NCBI GenBank assembly: GCA_963845495.1
Contig: CAWJTH010000079.1
Span: forward strand, 1-64,000
DNA: 64,000 nucleotides
Source of the DNA: JAZKFT01 sp963845495
GTDB taxonomy: Bacteria > Bacteroidota > Bacteroidia > Chitinophagales > Chitinophagaceae
Direction: 5' to 3'
In this document: in pieces, positions 16,572-25,629 of the stretch
Numbering within the stretch: the stretch's first letter is position 1
Layout of the letters: every line of letters begins with the position of its first letter
Notes under the pieces: generated by a model
The model's input: only the letters and a program-made list of their open reading frames with translations
Told to the model about the DNA's origin: nothing
The model's database searches: none
Program-made: the position numbers and the translations under genes

Positions 16572-17159
16572 ATGTTGAAAATCGGTCTTACGGGTGGCAT
16601 TGGTAGCGGTAAAAGCACTGTTGCAAAAATTTTCCAAACGCTTGGCGTGCCCGTGTATGATGCAGATACGGTTGCAAAAAAACTGATGAATGAAAGCCCA
16701 ATCCTCCATAAAAAACTAACGGAGGTTTTTGGTGAGGAAACCTACACAAACGGGGTGCTAAACAAAACTTATTTATCTTCTAAAGTTTTTGGGAATGAAG
16801 AAGAATTAAAAAAGTTAAATAAAATCGTTCATCCAATAGTGATACAAGCTGGCGAAGATTGGATGAATGCACAAACAACAGCATACGCTATAAAAGAAGC
16901 AGCTATTTTTTTTGAAAGCGGTTCTGCTGGTGGATTGGATTATATGATTGGCGTGTATGCGCCAAAAGCCTTACGCATCCAACGTTCCATGCAGCGGGAT
17001 GGTAGTAGCCGCGAACAAGTTTTGACCCGCATGGAACAACAATTGGACGAAGAATTGAAAATGAAGCTGTGCGATTTTGTGATTATTAACGATGAGCAAC
17101 AAATGGTTCTGCCACAGGTTTTGGCGTTGCATGAAAAGTTTCTATCAATTACGAATTAA
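16572..17159 (+). CDS. coaE: Dephospho-CoA kinase
   Basis: Last step of coenzyme A synthesis: phosphorylates the 3'-OH of dephospho-CoA. It has 195 residues from the Met at 16572. The P-loop TGGIGSGKST is at about 7-16, then VYDADTVAKKLM, and the lid-region segment VTRMEQQLDEELKMKLCDFVI (here TRMEQQLDEE) is conserved. The frame is open upstream, but those residues come from the TTGGAATT repeat. It closes the nusB group. Confidence 0.95.
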   Translation: MLKIGLTGGIGSGKSTVAKIFQTLGVPVYDADTVAKKLMNESPILHKKLTEVFGEETYTNGVLNKTYLSSKVFGNEEELKKLNKIVHPIVIQAGEDWMNAQTTAYAIKEAAIFFESGSAGGLDYMIGVYAPKALRIQRSMQRDGSSREQVLTRMEQQLDEELKMKLCDFVIINDEQQMVLPQVLALHEKFLSITN

Positions 17160-17199
17160 AAATTTCGAATTACGTCCGGTTCGTAATTGGTAATTATTT

Positions 17200-18024
17200 T
17201 CAACTTGCAAACTGAATCTTCTTTTTACTTTTTACCAGCACTTCATCCCCTACTTTAATTAAATTTCCACCGCCGTTATAAACTAGGTTTTGTCCAAATA
17301 AAATGCGGTTTCCAACCCTTTTGTAAGTGGCTAAAGTACGGAGCGGTTCTTTTCCGCCAATACCAGAATTTTGATCGATGGTGGTTAAAACGCAACGAGC
17401 GCAAGGCTTTACACCTGTAAAAAATCCGGAACCAATCTGCATTTCATGCCATTCCTCCTCTTCTTGTGGCATGCTGCGTTGTACCACAATATTAGGCCGA
17501 AAACGATCCATGCCAAAATCAGTTCCCGCTAAATGATTCAATTCTTCCAATGAAGCTTCGGCCATCAGCAAAAAAGAGTATCCATCCGAAAAACTAGTCG
17601 TTGAATCTTTCGTAACGTAACGATAATCCACCAAACGCTTTGTGCTTTCCGGCATAAAAACTAGTTCCACTTCCTTTTGCAAATAATTGCTCAGCCAATC
17701 ATTAATTAGCAAATCAACTAAAACGCCTTCACAAACATCATCCCAAATGGTTACTTGTTTTGTAATGTTGGTATTTGGCAACAACGGAATATCAATGCTT
17801 TCTCCAGTATGTTTATGATAAATTTTTATTTTATCTTCCTCAATTGCCGTACCCAATAACGCTAAACTGGGATAGGTGCGTTGTGAAATAAATTCGCCAT
17901 TTTTATCAACAATCATCCAGCGCCGGTCATACTGCAAGCCAAGTTCAGAAAGCTGGCTTTGCTGCAATGCAATGCCACCAAGGCTTTTAACCGGATAAAC
18001 ATATAAGGCAGAAACTGTAGGCAT
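17200..18024 (-). CDS. MOSC domain protein (YcbX/mARC-like)
   Basis: Predicted molybdenum-cofactor sulfurase-C-terminal (MOSC) oxidoreductase of 274 residues. The N-terminal beta-barrel starts ALYVYPVKSLGGIALQQ, and the MOSC domain carries DRFRPNIVV and the cofactor-anchoring KPCARCVLTTID with its conserved Cys. YcbX and mARC relatives reduce N-hydroxylated compounds with a molybdenum cofactor; the electron donor would have to be a separate ferredoxin-type protein because no 2Fe-2S domain is fused here. It is a single gene. Confidence 0.88.
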   Translation of the reverse strand: MPTVSALYVYPVKSLGGIALQQSQLSELGLQYDRRWMIVDKNGEFISQRTYPSLALLGTAIEEDKIKIYHKHTGESIDIPLLPNTNITKQVTIWDDVCEGVLVDLLINDWLSNYLQKEVELVFMPESTKRLVDYRYVTKDSTTSFSDGYSFLLMAEASLEELNHLAGTDFGMDRFRPNIVVQRSMPQEEEEWHEMQIGSGFFTGVKPCARCVLTTIDQNSGIGGKEPLRTLATYKRVGNRILFGQNLVYNGGGNLIKVGDEVLVKSKKKIQFAS

Positions 18025-18068
18025 TAAAAAAATTCAGATTGCAAATTTAGCTTTTAAACAATTTAAAA

Positions 18069-18102
18069 TCCTGACAGGGCAAAAATACAAGTTCTGTCAG
18101 GG
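18069..18102. repeat. CCTGACAGGGC palindrome, copy 1
   Basis: TCCTGACAGGGCAAAAATA...TTCTGTCAGGG. The core GGGCAAAAATACAAG is shared with the copy near 59,950. It lies between divergent genes. Confidence 0.75.
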
Positions 18103-18158
18103 CATAAATTTCTAAAAACCTGTGCATCTCTGCCAATAAATTATTTTCTTTACATAGT

Positions 18159-19427
18159 ATGAACAACCAACAAAACGATCCGTTAAGAAATACAGTTTTA
18201 GCCAACGCCATCCGTGCTATCGGCATTGGCAAACACGGTAGCAAACCTTTGCCGGTTGAATGGATAGCCGATTGCAAAACTGACTTTATATCACCAACGG
18301 TTAACCATGCGCAAGCTGGTGCATTTTTTGGCGCTTTGTCGGTTAAATCAAAACATAATGCCGACGAGTTAGAATTACTTGATTTTTGTAACGAAAAAAT
18401 TACAGATGGTATTACAATATTTCATTTAAAATCATATCAAAATATTCTTATTCCAGTTGAATTAACTGCATTGGCAAATAAATTATTGGCAAGAGAAAAT
18501 TTATCGATCGAAGAAGCCATTATGCTTGGTAATTATATTTTTTCAGTTGATAAGAGTTTTGATTTTATCCGTGGCATTAGTGCCAGTGTAATGCGGGTAC
18601 GTTACGAAACGGATGAAGAATTAGCAGGCTTTTATGAGGTGTTAAAAAACAATTACTCGAAAGAAATAAATGCCTTTTCTTTTAATCCCGATCAATTAAA
18701 AATACAATTGGCAGAACCTTTTGATGGGGCCGACCATTCGCCAATTATTACACCTTTGTTAGCAAAATATTTAGCTATCAATAATTATTTACCTATTATA
18801 ATTACTGGCAAAAATCCTGGTCCAAAGTTTAATTTAAACCTGTTTGATATAATAAATAATTTAAATGTTGAAAATAATACATCTTCAAATTTTGACCTCG
18901 GTTCATTTAGCAAAATAATTAATTGTTCATTGCTTTCAAATAGTTGGGATTATTGGTTAAATATTCGCTTCGCAACAATTAAGCGGCCTTTTTTATCAAC
19001 CATTGAAAAAATATTTAATCCATTAAAAGCTGATGTTTTAATTTCTTCGGTTTATCATATCACTTATCAGGAAAAAATGGTTTCGCTATCTTTTATGGCA
19101 GGTTTTAAAGGTGCAATTGTAATGAAACGTGGTTTGGAAGGAAGCTTAACACCTAACACCAGCAAGGGCTGTGGCATTTTGTGCGCTGTAAAAAAAGACG
19201 ATGGAACGATTATTAAAACAATTTTTGACATGTCACATCCAGATATGCAAGAATATATTTCAGATGAAGAAATTGCAATAGAAAATTTAACGCTCGAAGA
19301 AAATAGGAATTGGATCATTAATTATAATACCAACAACAAAAGCGAAAATGCAGTTTTTATTAATTATGTAAAAGCCGCAGAAAAACTATACGGCTTGGGA
19401 TTAAATTGGTTAAAAGAAAATTGGTGA
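18159..19427 (+). CDS. Anthranilate phosphoribosyltransferase-like (TrpD2/YbiB-related)
   Basis: Protein of 422 residues related to the nucleoside-phosphorylase/TrpD fold. An N-terminal helical domain (RNTVLANAIRAIGIGKHGSKPLP...LDFCNEKITDG) precedes an alpha/beta domain with FDGADHSPIITPLLAKYLA and a late VMKRGLEGSLTPNTSKGC segment, resembling the KGLEG loop of TrpD2/YbiB proteins. The Gly-rich phosphoribosyl pyrophosphate loop of true TrpD is not evident, so catalytic activity on anthranilate is unlikely. YbiB binds nucleic acid in E. coli; here the role is open. It converges on the Nudix-type regulator gene. Confidence 0.6.
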   Translation: MNNQQNDPLRNTVLANAIRAIGIGKHGSKPLPVEWIADCKTDFISPTVNHAQAGAFFGALSVKSKHNADELELLDFCNEKITDGITIFHLKSYQNILIPVELTALANKLLARENLSIEEAIMLGNYIFSVDKSFDFIRGISASVMRVRYETDEELAGFYEVLKNNYSKEINAFSFNPDQLKIQLAEPFDGADHSPIITPLLAKYLAINNYLPIIITGKNPGPKFNLNLFDIINNLNVENNTSSNFDLGSFSKIINCSLLSNSWDYWLNIRFATIKRPFLSTIEKIFNPLKADVLISSVYHITYQEKMVSLSFMAGFKGAIVMKRGLEGSLTPNTSKGCGILCAVKKDDGTIIKTIFDMSHPDMQEYISDEEIAIENLTLEENRNWIINYNTNNKSENAVFINYVKAAEKLYGLGLNWLKENW

Positions 19428-19440
19428 TTTATCCATTCAT

Positions 19441-20199
19441 TTATTTTCCTTCCCAGATCGATTTTTGAAATTTTCGTTTATCGAATTTATATAAAAAAGG
19501 TGCTTTATGCGCTACACCTTCTTTGCGTTCATCCAGCCGTTTTAAAATATTGGCGCCAATTATTTTTCGCTGAAAATTACGGCGGTCTAAAGGATAACCA
19601 AGAATTGTTTCATAGAGTTTTTGTAATTCGGGCATGGTAAATTTGGGTGGCAATAAGTTAATGCCAACCTGATGGTAGTTTAATTGCAGCCTTAAATAAT
19701 TCAAGGCATTTTTAAATATATCGGAGTGGTCCAAAATTAGTTCGGGCATAGCATTTATGGGGTACCAATCGCATTTTGTTGAAAACGCATCCGGGCTTAC
19801 ATTTACTTTGGAAAAATCAACCAAGGCATAATATCCAACGGTAACAAAGCGCTCAAAAATCCAACTTTTATCCAATTCAATTTTATTGGCTTCTAAAAAT
19901 TGTTGGTGGTTTTTTTGGGTCGTCCGTGCTGCATCGCCAAATGCATGAAATTGTTGCAAATAGATATTTTGTAGTCCAGTCCGCTCTTTTAAAATGCGTT
20001 GTGCCGCATCATCCATATTTTCATCCAATTTTATAAAACCGCCGGGCAAAGCCATTAAATCAGAATAATGCGGTTTGGCCAATAAAACTTTTAGCTCGCC
20101 TTCATGAAAACCAAAAATGATGCAGTCAACAGAAATGTTGCGCAGATGTGTTTTGTGTCCTTCGGTGAATAACTTTTTTAAATCCTTTCGTAAATCCAT
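19441..20199 (-). CDS. Nudix-domain transcriptional regulator, NrtR/AraR type
   Basis: Protein of 252 residues that joins an N-terminal Nudix-like domain (about 20-160) to a C-terminal winged helix (PELQKLYETILGYPLDRRNFQRKIIGANILKR). The Nudix box is degenerate (GGFIKLDENMDDAAQRILKERTGL lacks the canonical REUxEE), as in NrtR-type regulators that sense a ligand without hydrolysing it. Bacteroidota members control sugar-use or NAD genes. Its upstream DNA shares CATTGTGTCAT with the palindrome in front of the GH3 glucosidase, so it may regulate itself and that gene. Confidence 0.85.
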   Translation of the reverse strand: MDLRKDLKKLFTEGHKTHLRNISVDCIIFGFHEGELKVLLAKPHYSDLMALPGGFIKLDENMDDAAQRILKERTGLQNIYLQQFHAFGDAARTTQKNHQQFLEANKIELDKSWIFERFVTVGYYALVDFSKVNVSPDAFSTKCDWYPINAMPELILDHSDIFKNALNYLRLQLNYHQVGINLLPPKFTMPELQKLYETILGYPLDRRNFQRKIIGANILKRLDERKEGVAHKAPFLYKFDKRKFQKSIWEGK

Positions 20200-20372
20200 T
20201 TGTAAGCCATTATTGGTACAAACATATCAAAACTTCTCTTTTAAACTATCATGCCTGTGTCTGAAATACCATTGTGTCATTTAAACAGATTAATTATGTC
20301 CAAATTTGTCTGAATCAGGATTAGGATAATTGTAGGATTTAAATGAAGGAAGGTTAATATCAAGATACTGAT

Positions 20373-20640
20373 AATATTTAAAGCATTTAATGATCATCCG
20401 CTATTTGGAATAAAGTACCAGCCGTACGAAATGTTGGTAAAATCCGTTACAATGACGCACCTAAGCCCCAGCGGGGCGGTATGTGAACCGCAAACATTTC
20501 GTGCCGCTGGCACTCTGTTTCGCCATTGTTCATGCTTCTTTACCAACATGCCAGCCCGTTGGGCTTCAAAAAGCATACATACTGATATTAAACAGTTATC
20601 TAATTCCAATAGCGGATAGTCATTAAACATTTTAATCATA
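20373..20640. mobile_element. MITE-like palindromic element
   Basis: Terminal arms AATGATCATCCGCTATTTGG (20389...) and CCAATAGCGGATAGTCATT (...20624) are imperfect inverted repeats that extend outward in AT-rich sequence. Inside are GC-rich hairpins: AAGCCCCAGCGGGGC, TTTCGTGCCGCTGGCAC and CAGCCCGTTGGGCTT. No transposase is encoded. The modular GC hairpins resemble REP-type elements. Confidence 0.6.
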
Positions 20641-20709
20641 ATTTAGACAATCTGACAGGCTCCCCAAAAGCCCTGTTTAAAATTTATTGGGTTGAATTCA
20701 AAAATAAGT

Positions 20710-20742
20710 TTTATCATTGTGTCATCATAACACAATGATAAA
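20710..20742 (+). promoter_or_regulatory. Perfect 13-bp operator-like palindrome before the GH3 gene
   Basis: TTTATCATTGTGT and ACACAATGATAAA flank a 7-base spacer and end one base before the first ATG. The half CATTGTGTCAT also occurs in front of the Nudix regulator gene (20270-20280). It could be an operator or an mRNA hairpin covering the translation start. Confidence 0.65.
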
Positions 20743-23007
20743 ATGAAAATTGCCATGAAAAAAATAATTGTTTGTCAAGCATTGCTACTTGCCGGCATTT
20801 GCGCCAATGCACAAACCAGTAAGGCCAAAGCTTTGGTAGCCCAAATGAGTTTGGAAGAAAAAGTGAATTTGGTGGTTGGTATGGGCATGAAATTACCTGA
20901 AAATAACACGGGTGGAGCACTGGTAGGACAAATTACCGATGGTGTGCCTGGGGCTGCAGGAACAACTTTTGCTATCCCTCGATTGGGTTTACCAAATACC
21001 ATAGTTGCAGATGGCCCGGCTGGTTTACGCATTAGTTCGACTAGAGAAAACGATAAAAAAACGTATTATGCAACCGCTTGGCCGGTTGCAACCTTACTTG
21101 CCAGTACATGGGATACGGCTTTGGTACAACAAGTTGGCTACGCCATGGGCAATGAAGTCAAAGAATACGGCGTAGATATATTGTTGGGGCCTGGTATGAA
21201 CATCCACCGAAACCCGCTGGGAGGAAGCAATTTTGAATATTATAGTGAGGATCCGTTAATTGCTGGGAAAATGGCGGCATCGATGGTAAACGGCATACAA
21301 AGTAATGGCGTTGGCACTTCCATAAAACATTTTGCTGCCAATAACGAAGAAACAAACCGCAACACCGTTAACGTAGTTGTTAGCGAACGGGCATTGCGGG
21401 AAATTTATTTGCGTGGCTTTGAAATTGCCGTAAAAGCGTCGAATCCATGGACGGTGATGAGTTCGTACAACAAAATAAATGGCACTTATGCTTCGGAAAA
21501 CCACGATCTGCTAACCACTATTTTACGTAAAGAATGGGGTTTTAAAGGATTTGTGATGAGCGATTGGTTTGGTGGAAAAGATGCCGTAGCACAAATGAAA
21601 GCTGGCAACGACATGCTAATGCCCGGCACCGCAGAACAAAAAAAGGCCATTACCGATGCCGTAAATGCCGGAACGCTTGATGTAAAAATTATAAATGAAA
21701 ATGCAGAGCGGATCGTAAATTATATTTTAGGTACGCAAACATTTAAAAAATATACTTTTAGCAATAGCCCAGATTTGAAAACCCATGCAGCCATTGCCAG
21801 AAACGCCGCCGCAAACGGAATGGTGTTGTTGAAAAACGAAGCGGGAACACTTCCAACTGCCACCAATCAAAAAATCGCAGCATTTGGTAATACGTCATAC
21901 GATTTTGTTTCGGGCGGCACAGGCAGCGGCAAGGTAAACGAAGCGCACACCGTTTCGTTGGTGGAAGGATTGATAAATGCTGGTTACAAATTATCAGACA
22001 AGTTGACCAATAGTTATCAGCCTTATGTAATGGCAGAAAAAGCAAAACAGCCGAAGCAAACTTTTTTTGAAGAGTTTGCGCACCCAACGCCACGTGTTCC
22101 CGAAATGGAAATTAGTAATAGCATGTTGGAAGATGAGTCGGCCAATTGCGATGTTGCATTAATAACTATTGGTAGAAACGCTGGGGAAGGTAGCGACAGG
22201 AAAGTGGAAAACGATTTCAATTTAAAAGCAAACGAAATGCAGTTGATCACCAATGTGAGCAATGCTTTTCATGCAAAAAACAAAAAAGTAGTGGTGATTA
22301 TAAATGCCGGCGGTGTAATAGAAATGGCAAGTTGGCGAGATAAAGTGGATGCCATTTTACTAAGTTGGCAACCAGGTTTAGAAGCTGGCAACGCTGTGGC
22401 CGATATTTTGAGCGGAAAAATAAACCCAAGTGGAAAATTAGCCACCACTTTCCCAATGAAATATGAAGACGACGTAACCGCAAAAAATTTTCCAGGCAAA
22501 GAATTTAAAGAGCAAGCCACTGCGGGCAGATTTGGCATGCCATTGATACCTGCCGAAGTAACTTACGAAGAAGGCATTTATGTAGGTTATCGCTATTACA
22601 ACAGTTTTAATGTGAAAACTGCGTACGAATTTGGGTTTGGATTATCGTACACACATTTTGATTATGGAAAATTAACGCTTGGTTCAACTAGTTTTAATAA
22701 TAAAATAACCGGCTCTATCACCATTACAAATAAAGGCAGCGTAGCTGGCCAAGAAGTAGTACAGGTATATGTTTCAGCGCCTTCGGCGAAATTAAATAAA
22801 CCTGCGGAAGAATTAAAAGCCTTTGCAAAAACCAAACTGTTGCAACCCGGCGAATCGCAACAAATCAGCTTTACTTTATTGCCAAAAGATTTGGCGTCAT
22901 TTGACACCGAACGTTCCGCATGGGTTGCTGATGCCGGAAAATATGTGGTAAAAGTTGGCGCATCATCCAGCAATATTTTGAAAACAGCCAATTTTGATTT
23001 GAGGTAA
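20743..23007 (+). CDS. bglX: Secreted beta-glucosidase, glycoside hydrolase family 3
   Basis: Exo-acting beta-glycosidase, 754 residues, exported to the periplasm: signal MKKIIVCQALLLAGICANA (start at 20743, or at the second Met, 20755). The GH3 TIM barrel shows KHFAANNEE and the nucleophile Asp274 in VMSDWFGG. The (alpha/beta)6 domain and a C-terminal fibronectin-III-like domain (GSVAGQEVVQVYVS...) follow. The E. coli periplasmic enzyme BglX has the same architecture, but substrate specificity cannot be read here. A perfect palindrome touches its start and an NrtR-type regulator gene lies upstream. Confidence 0.93.
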   Translation: MKIAMKKIIVCQALLLAGICANAQTSKAKALVAQMSLEEKVNLVVGMGMKLPENNTGGALVGQITDGVPGAAGTTFAIPRLGLPNTIVADGPAGLRISSTRENDKKTYYATAWPVATLLASTWDTALVQQVGYAMGNEVKEYGVDILLGPGMNIHRNPLGGSNFEYYSEDPLIAGKMAASMVNGIQSNGVGTSIKHFAANNEETNRNTVNVVVSERALREIYLRGFEIAVKASNPWTVMSSYNKINGTYASENHDLLTTILRKEWGFKGFVMSDWFGGKDAVAQMKAGNDMLMPGTAEQKKAITDAVNAGTLDVKIINENAERIVNYILGTQTFKKYTFSNSPDLKTHAAIARNAAANGMVLLKNEAGTLPTATNQKIAAFGNTSYDFVSGGTGSGKVNEAHTVSLVEGLINAGYKLSDKLTNSYQPYVMAEKAKQPKQTFFEEFAHPTPRVPEMEISNSMLEDESANCDVALITIGRNAGEGSDRKVENDFNLKANEMQLITNVSNAFHAKNKKVVVIINAGGVIEMASWRDKVDAILLSWQPGLEAGNAVADILSGKINPSGKLATTFPMKYEDDVTAKNFPGKEFKEQATAGRFGMPLIPAEVTYEEGIYVGYRYYNSFNVKTAYEFGFGLSYTHFDYGKLTLGSTSFNNKITGSITITNKGSVAGQEVVQVYVSAPSAKLNKPAEELKAFAKTKLLQPGESQQISFTLLPKDLASFDTERSAWVADAGKYVVKVGASSSNILKTANFDLR

Positions 23008-23115
23008 AGAATTATTGGTAGAAAAAACAACAAAATCGTTGGTGCCGAGTGTGAAAATTAAAGACCTCACCCCTGTCCCCTCTCCATAAATGGCGAGGGA
23101 TGTTTCTGTTCGGTA

Positions 23116-23268
23116 GTGTCTAAGTTTGAAATCTAATGCTTGACCGCAAAGCAAAAGATTGAGTAATATCTCAGTTCAGTGTTTCTGTGCCTCAGTGGTA
23201 AACTAATATTTGCCACTGAGGCACAGAAACACTGAAACTTTTACTGCTCAAACTTCAAACTGAGACAC
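23116..23268. mobile_element. Nested palindromic element, MITE-like
   Basis: Outer arms GTGTCTAAGTTTGAA (23116-23130) and TTCAAACTGAGACAC (23254-23268) match 14 of 15. An inner perfect 24-bp inverted repeat lies at 23175-23198 and 23213-23236 (words GTGTTTCTGTGCCTCAGTGG). No coding capacity. Confidence 0.7.
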
Positions 23269-23385
23269 AACCCCTTTGTTCAACTTCTAGCATTTATTAA
23301 TTATTTCCGTTTGTTTTATTTGAAGATTAAAAATATTAAAGTTTTAAAATTGTGCAAAGTGTTGGAAGTGTGCGATTTAAGGGCT

Positions 23386-23413
23386 GTGCGAGGCGTCTGC
23401 CTCGCACTTTTTA
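23386..23413 (+). terminator. Terminator-like hairpin
   Basis: GTGCGAGGC / GCCTCGCAC with loop GTCT and a following TTTTTA. It is 380 bases after the GH3 stop, beyond the palindromic element. Confidence 0.65.
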
Positions 23414-23505
23414 TTTTATCGGCTTTGTTGATTATTTGTGTAATTCTGTTAAGCTAATCTTTGTGTTTCTTCTTCGTTTGAGTTAAAAAGCTGGTACGAT
23501 ATTTA

Positions 23506-23513
23506 TACCTTTG
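23506..23513 (+). promoter_or_regulatory. Putative -7 box, near-leaderless
   Basis: TACCTTTG fits TAnnTTTG and ends 6 bases before the ATG at 23520, so the transcript would start at or next to the start codon. Confidence 0.55.
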
Positions 23514-23519
23514 CAGCCG

Positions 23520-24329
23520 ATGAACAAACAGATTTTTTCTTTTCTTTTATTGATTTTAATTGTAGCCTGCAACAACCAGCCCAACCAACAAAATACCACA
23601 AAAGATAGTACCGGCGAAGCTTTGCAATTTATTCAGCTCAAAAAATTAATCCACCAATATCCTGATTCGGCTAAATTGTATGATGTATTGATTAACCAAT
23701 ATGCAGCGCTAAAAAATTACAAAATGGCAACGGCTTGGGCGGATAGTGCCATCTTGCGAGACAGCGTTAAAAATTTTCAATATTGGTTTGTAAAAGGCGA
23801 TTTGTTCCGCGATAACCTGCAATACGATTCCGCCATTCGCAATTACGAAATGTATTTAAAAAGCTTTCCTGATGATGAAGATATTTTGCTGAACTTGGCC
23901 AACACTTTTGCCGAGGCGGGAAATGTAAGGTGTATTCCGTTAACCGACCGTTTGATGAAAGGTTTCTCTACCAACGAAACCAAAACAAGATGCTTTTTTA
24001 TAAGAGGCGAATTTTATGCCCGCACCAAACAATGGTCAACTGCCGACGAAAATTTCGACAAAGCCATACAAATTGATTATCAATTTCCCGAAGCGTATAT
24101 TGAAAAGGGGATTGCGCTATACGACCAACAAAAAATTGCCGCTGCACAAGCTGTTTTTAATCAGTTGAAAGAAATAAACAACACGTATCCCGATGCTTAT
24201 TATTGGATAGGCAAGTGCCAAGAAGCCAGTAACCACAAGGATTCTGCGTTGTTGAACTACCAAAAAGCATATGGTTTGGATAAAACTTACACAGATGCAA
24301 AAGACGCGGTGGAAAGACTAAAAAAATAA
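23520..24329 (+). CDS. TPR lipoprotein
   Basis: Predicted lipoprotein of 269 residues. Signal MNKQIFSFLLLILIVAC gives lipobox Cys17 when the ATG at 23520 is used. The mature part is a row of tetratricopeptide repeats (for example FQYWFVKGDLFRDNLQYDSAIRNYEMYL, FIRGEFYARTKQWSTADENFDKAI, PDAYYWIGKCQEASNHKDSALLNYQKAY). TPR lipoproteins in this phylum serve as scaffolds at the periplasmic face; the partner is unknown. A single-gene unit with its own promoter box. Confidence 0.85.
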   Translation: MNKQIFSFLLLILIVACNNQPNQQNTTKDSTGEALQFIQLKKLIHQYPDSAKLYDVLINQYAALKNYKMATAWADSAILRDSVKNFQYWFVKGDLFRDNLQYDSAIRNYEMYLKSFPDDEDILLNLANTFAEAGNVRCIPLTDRLMKGFSTNETKTRCFFIRGEFYARTKQWSTADENFDKAIQIDYQFPEAYIEKGIALYDQQKIAAAQAVFNQLKEINNTYPDAYYWIGKCQEASNHKDSALLNYQKAYGLDKTYTDAKDAVERLKK

Positions 24330-24454
24330 TGGATAATGAATTAATTGATAATGGATAATGATAAAATCATCCATTTTAATTATGCTTTATTATTTTTAAC
24401 CAATTATTCGTTTGCTAATTATCCATTATCAATTAACCAATTATCAATTATAAC
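24330..24454. repeat. TGGATAATG / CATTATCCA stuttered palindrome
   Basis: Left arm repeats ATGGATAATG and TTAATTGATAATGG; right arm repeats ATTATCCATTATCAATTAA. Arms are near-complements of unequal copy number and fill the gap before rpe. Same words as 11331-11370 and 37,208-37,352. Confidence 0.85.
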
Positions 24455-25102
24455 ATGACCCTAGTTGCTCCTTCCCTTTTGGCTTCCAATTTTCTGCAAT
24501 TGCAACAAGAGTGCGACATGCTAAACGCCAGCGAAGCTGATTGGTTTCACTTGGATGTAATGGATGGCCGTTTTGTACCAAACATTAGTTTTGGCCTGCC
24601 GGTAATTGAACAAATAAGAAAAGCAACCACCAAATTTTGTGATGTTCATTTGATGATTGAAGAACCAGGCAATTACGCCGAAGCATTTAAAAATGCTGGC
24701 GCTGATGGGTTGACGGTTCATTGGGAAGCTTGTCCACATTTGCACCGTAACATCCAACAAATAAAAAATTTGGGCATGCAGGCGGCCGTGGCTTTAAACC
24801 CAAGCACGCCAGTAAGCTTACTGGTTGATATATTGCAAGACCTTGATATGGTGTTGGTTATGAGCGTAAATCCAGGTTTTGGTGGCCAACATTTTATACC
24901 GCATTCGCTTGAAAAAGTAAAACAGCTCCGTAAAATGATTGACGAAAATGGATTCAAAACCAAAATTGAGATTGATGGCGGCGTGTCTTTAGAAAATGCC
25001 GGCAAAATTATTGGCGCTGGTGTTGATGTATTGGTGGCTGGAAGCTCAGTTTTTAAAGCTGCAGATCCGAAGGCTATGATTACGGCTTTGAAGCATGCAT
25101 AG
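24455..25102 (+). CDS. rpe: Ribulose-phosphate 3-epimerase
   Basis: Interconverts ribulose-5-phosphate and xylulose-5-phosphate in the pentose phosphate pathway. It has 215 residues, normal length. TIM-barrel motifs present are APSLLASNF, FHLDVMDGRFVPN with metal ligands His and Asp, DVHLMIEEP, VMSVNPGFGGQ and the phosphate-binding EIDGGVSLENAGKIIGAGVDVLVAGSSVF. It follows a palindromic repeat and precedes a DUF6934-like gene, to which it has no evident functional link. Confidence 0.97.
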   Translation: MTLVAPSLLASNFLQLQQECDMLNASEADWFHLDVMDGRFVPNISFGLPVIEQIRKATTKFCDVHLMIEEPGNYAEAFKNAGADGLTVHWEACPHLHRNIQQIKNLGMQAAVALNPSTPVSLLVDILQDLDMVLVMSVNPGFGGQHFIPHSLEKVKQLRKMIDENGFKTKIEIDGGVSLENAGKIIGAGVDVLVAGSSVFKAADPKAMITALKHA

Positions 25103-25149
25103 TTTTCTTTGAAAATCAAAGAATGGCTATTTTTTGTAAATCACACTTT

Positions 25150-25596
25150 ATGCAGCTAAAAACTTACGACTTTGACAAACACGCCAATGGCTTTTATTAT
25201 GAATTTCATAGTGAAGGGCCAAATGGAATGATCAAAAAAGTGGTTGAGTATTATCGTTATACAGAATTGGATGGCGAAATTTACAATTTGGCTTTTGGTG
25301 ATTGGAATGAAACTGATCAAGTAATCAACGATTTATCTATTTCTAACAATGAAGACAGAGACAAAATTCTTGCTACCGTTGCCGCAACTGTTATTGCATT
25401 TATGGCACTGCACCCTAATGCTGTTATAATTGCGACAGGTAGTACTATGTCAAGAACTAGATTATATCAAATGGGTATTATGAAGCTGTGGCATGAAATT
25501 GATGAACTTTTTGAAATACTTGGTTACATAAACGAAGAATGGCAGCCTTTTAAGAAAGGTGTTAATTATAAATCTTTCTTGCTCAAACTTAAATAA
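25150..25596 (+). CDS. DUF6934-like protein
   Basis: Cytosolic protein of 148 residues from the Met at 25150 (MQLKTYDFDKHANGFYYEFHSEGPNGMI). The segment VIIATGSTMSRTRLYQMGIMK is a conserved hallmark I associate with the Bacteroidota family DUF6934, of unknown function. The longer frame (from 25123) adds residues unlike the family. It is followed 33 bases later by a 52-codon ORF on the same strand; pairs of this kind suggest a functional two-gene unit. Confidence 0.7.
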   Translation: MQLKTYDFDKHANGFYYEFHSEGPNGMIKKVVEYYRYTELDGEIYNLAFGDWNETDQVINDLSISNNEDRDKILATVAATVIAFMALHPNAVIIATGSTMSRTRLYQMGIMKLWHEIDELFEILGYINEEWQPFKKGVNYKSFLLKLK

Positions 25597-25629
25597 TCTT
25601 GTAATTTTGAAAATATAGAAACCACAATT

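Larger units (their letters stand above)
20200..20742. other. Gap between the Nudix regulator and GH3 genes
   Basis: About 540 bases: the regulator's promoter region with CATTGTGTCAT at 20270-20280, a MITE-like palindromic element at 20373-20640, and the operator-like palindrome at 20710-20742. No gene seen; two small open frames inside the element are palindrome by-products. Confidence 0.7.

Noticed and set aside
20431..20619. Small open frames in the 20.4-20.6 kb gap
   Set aside because: Both strands are open because of palindromes inside a MITE-like element.
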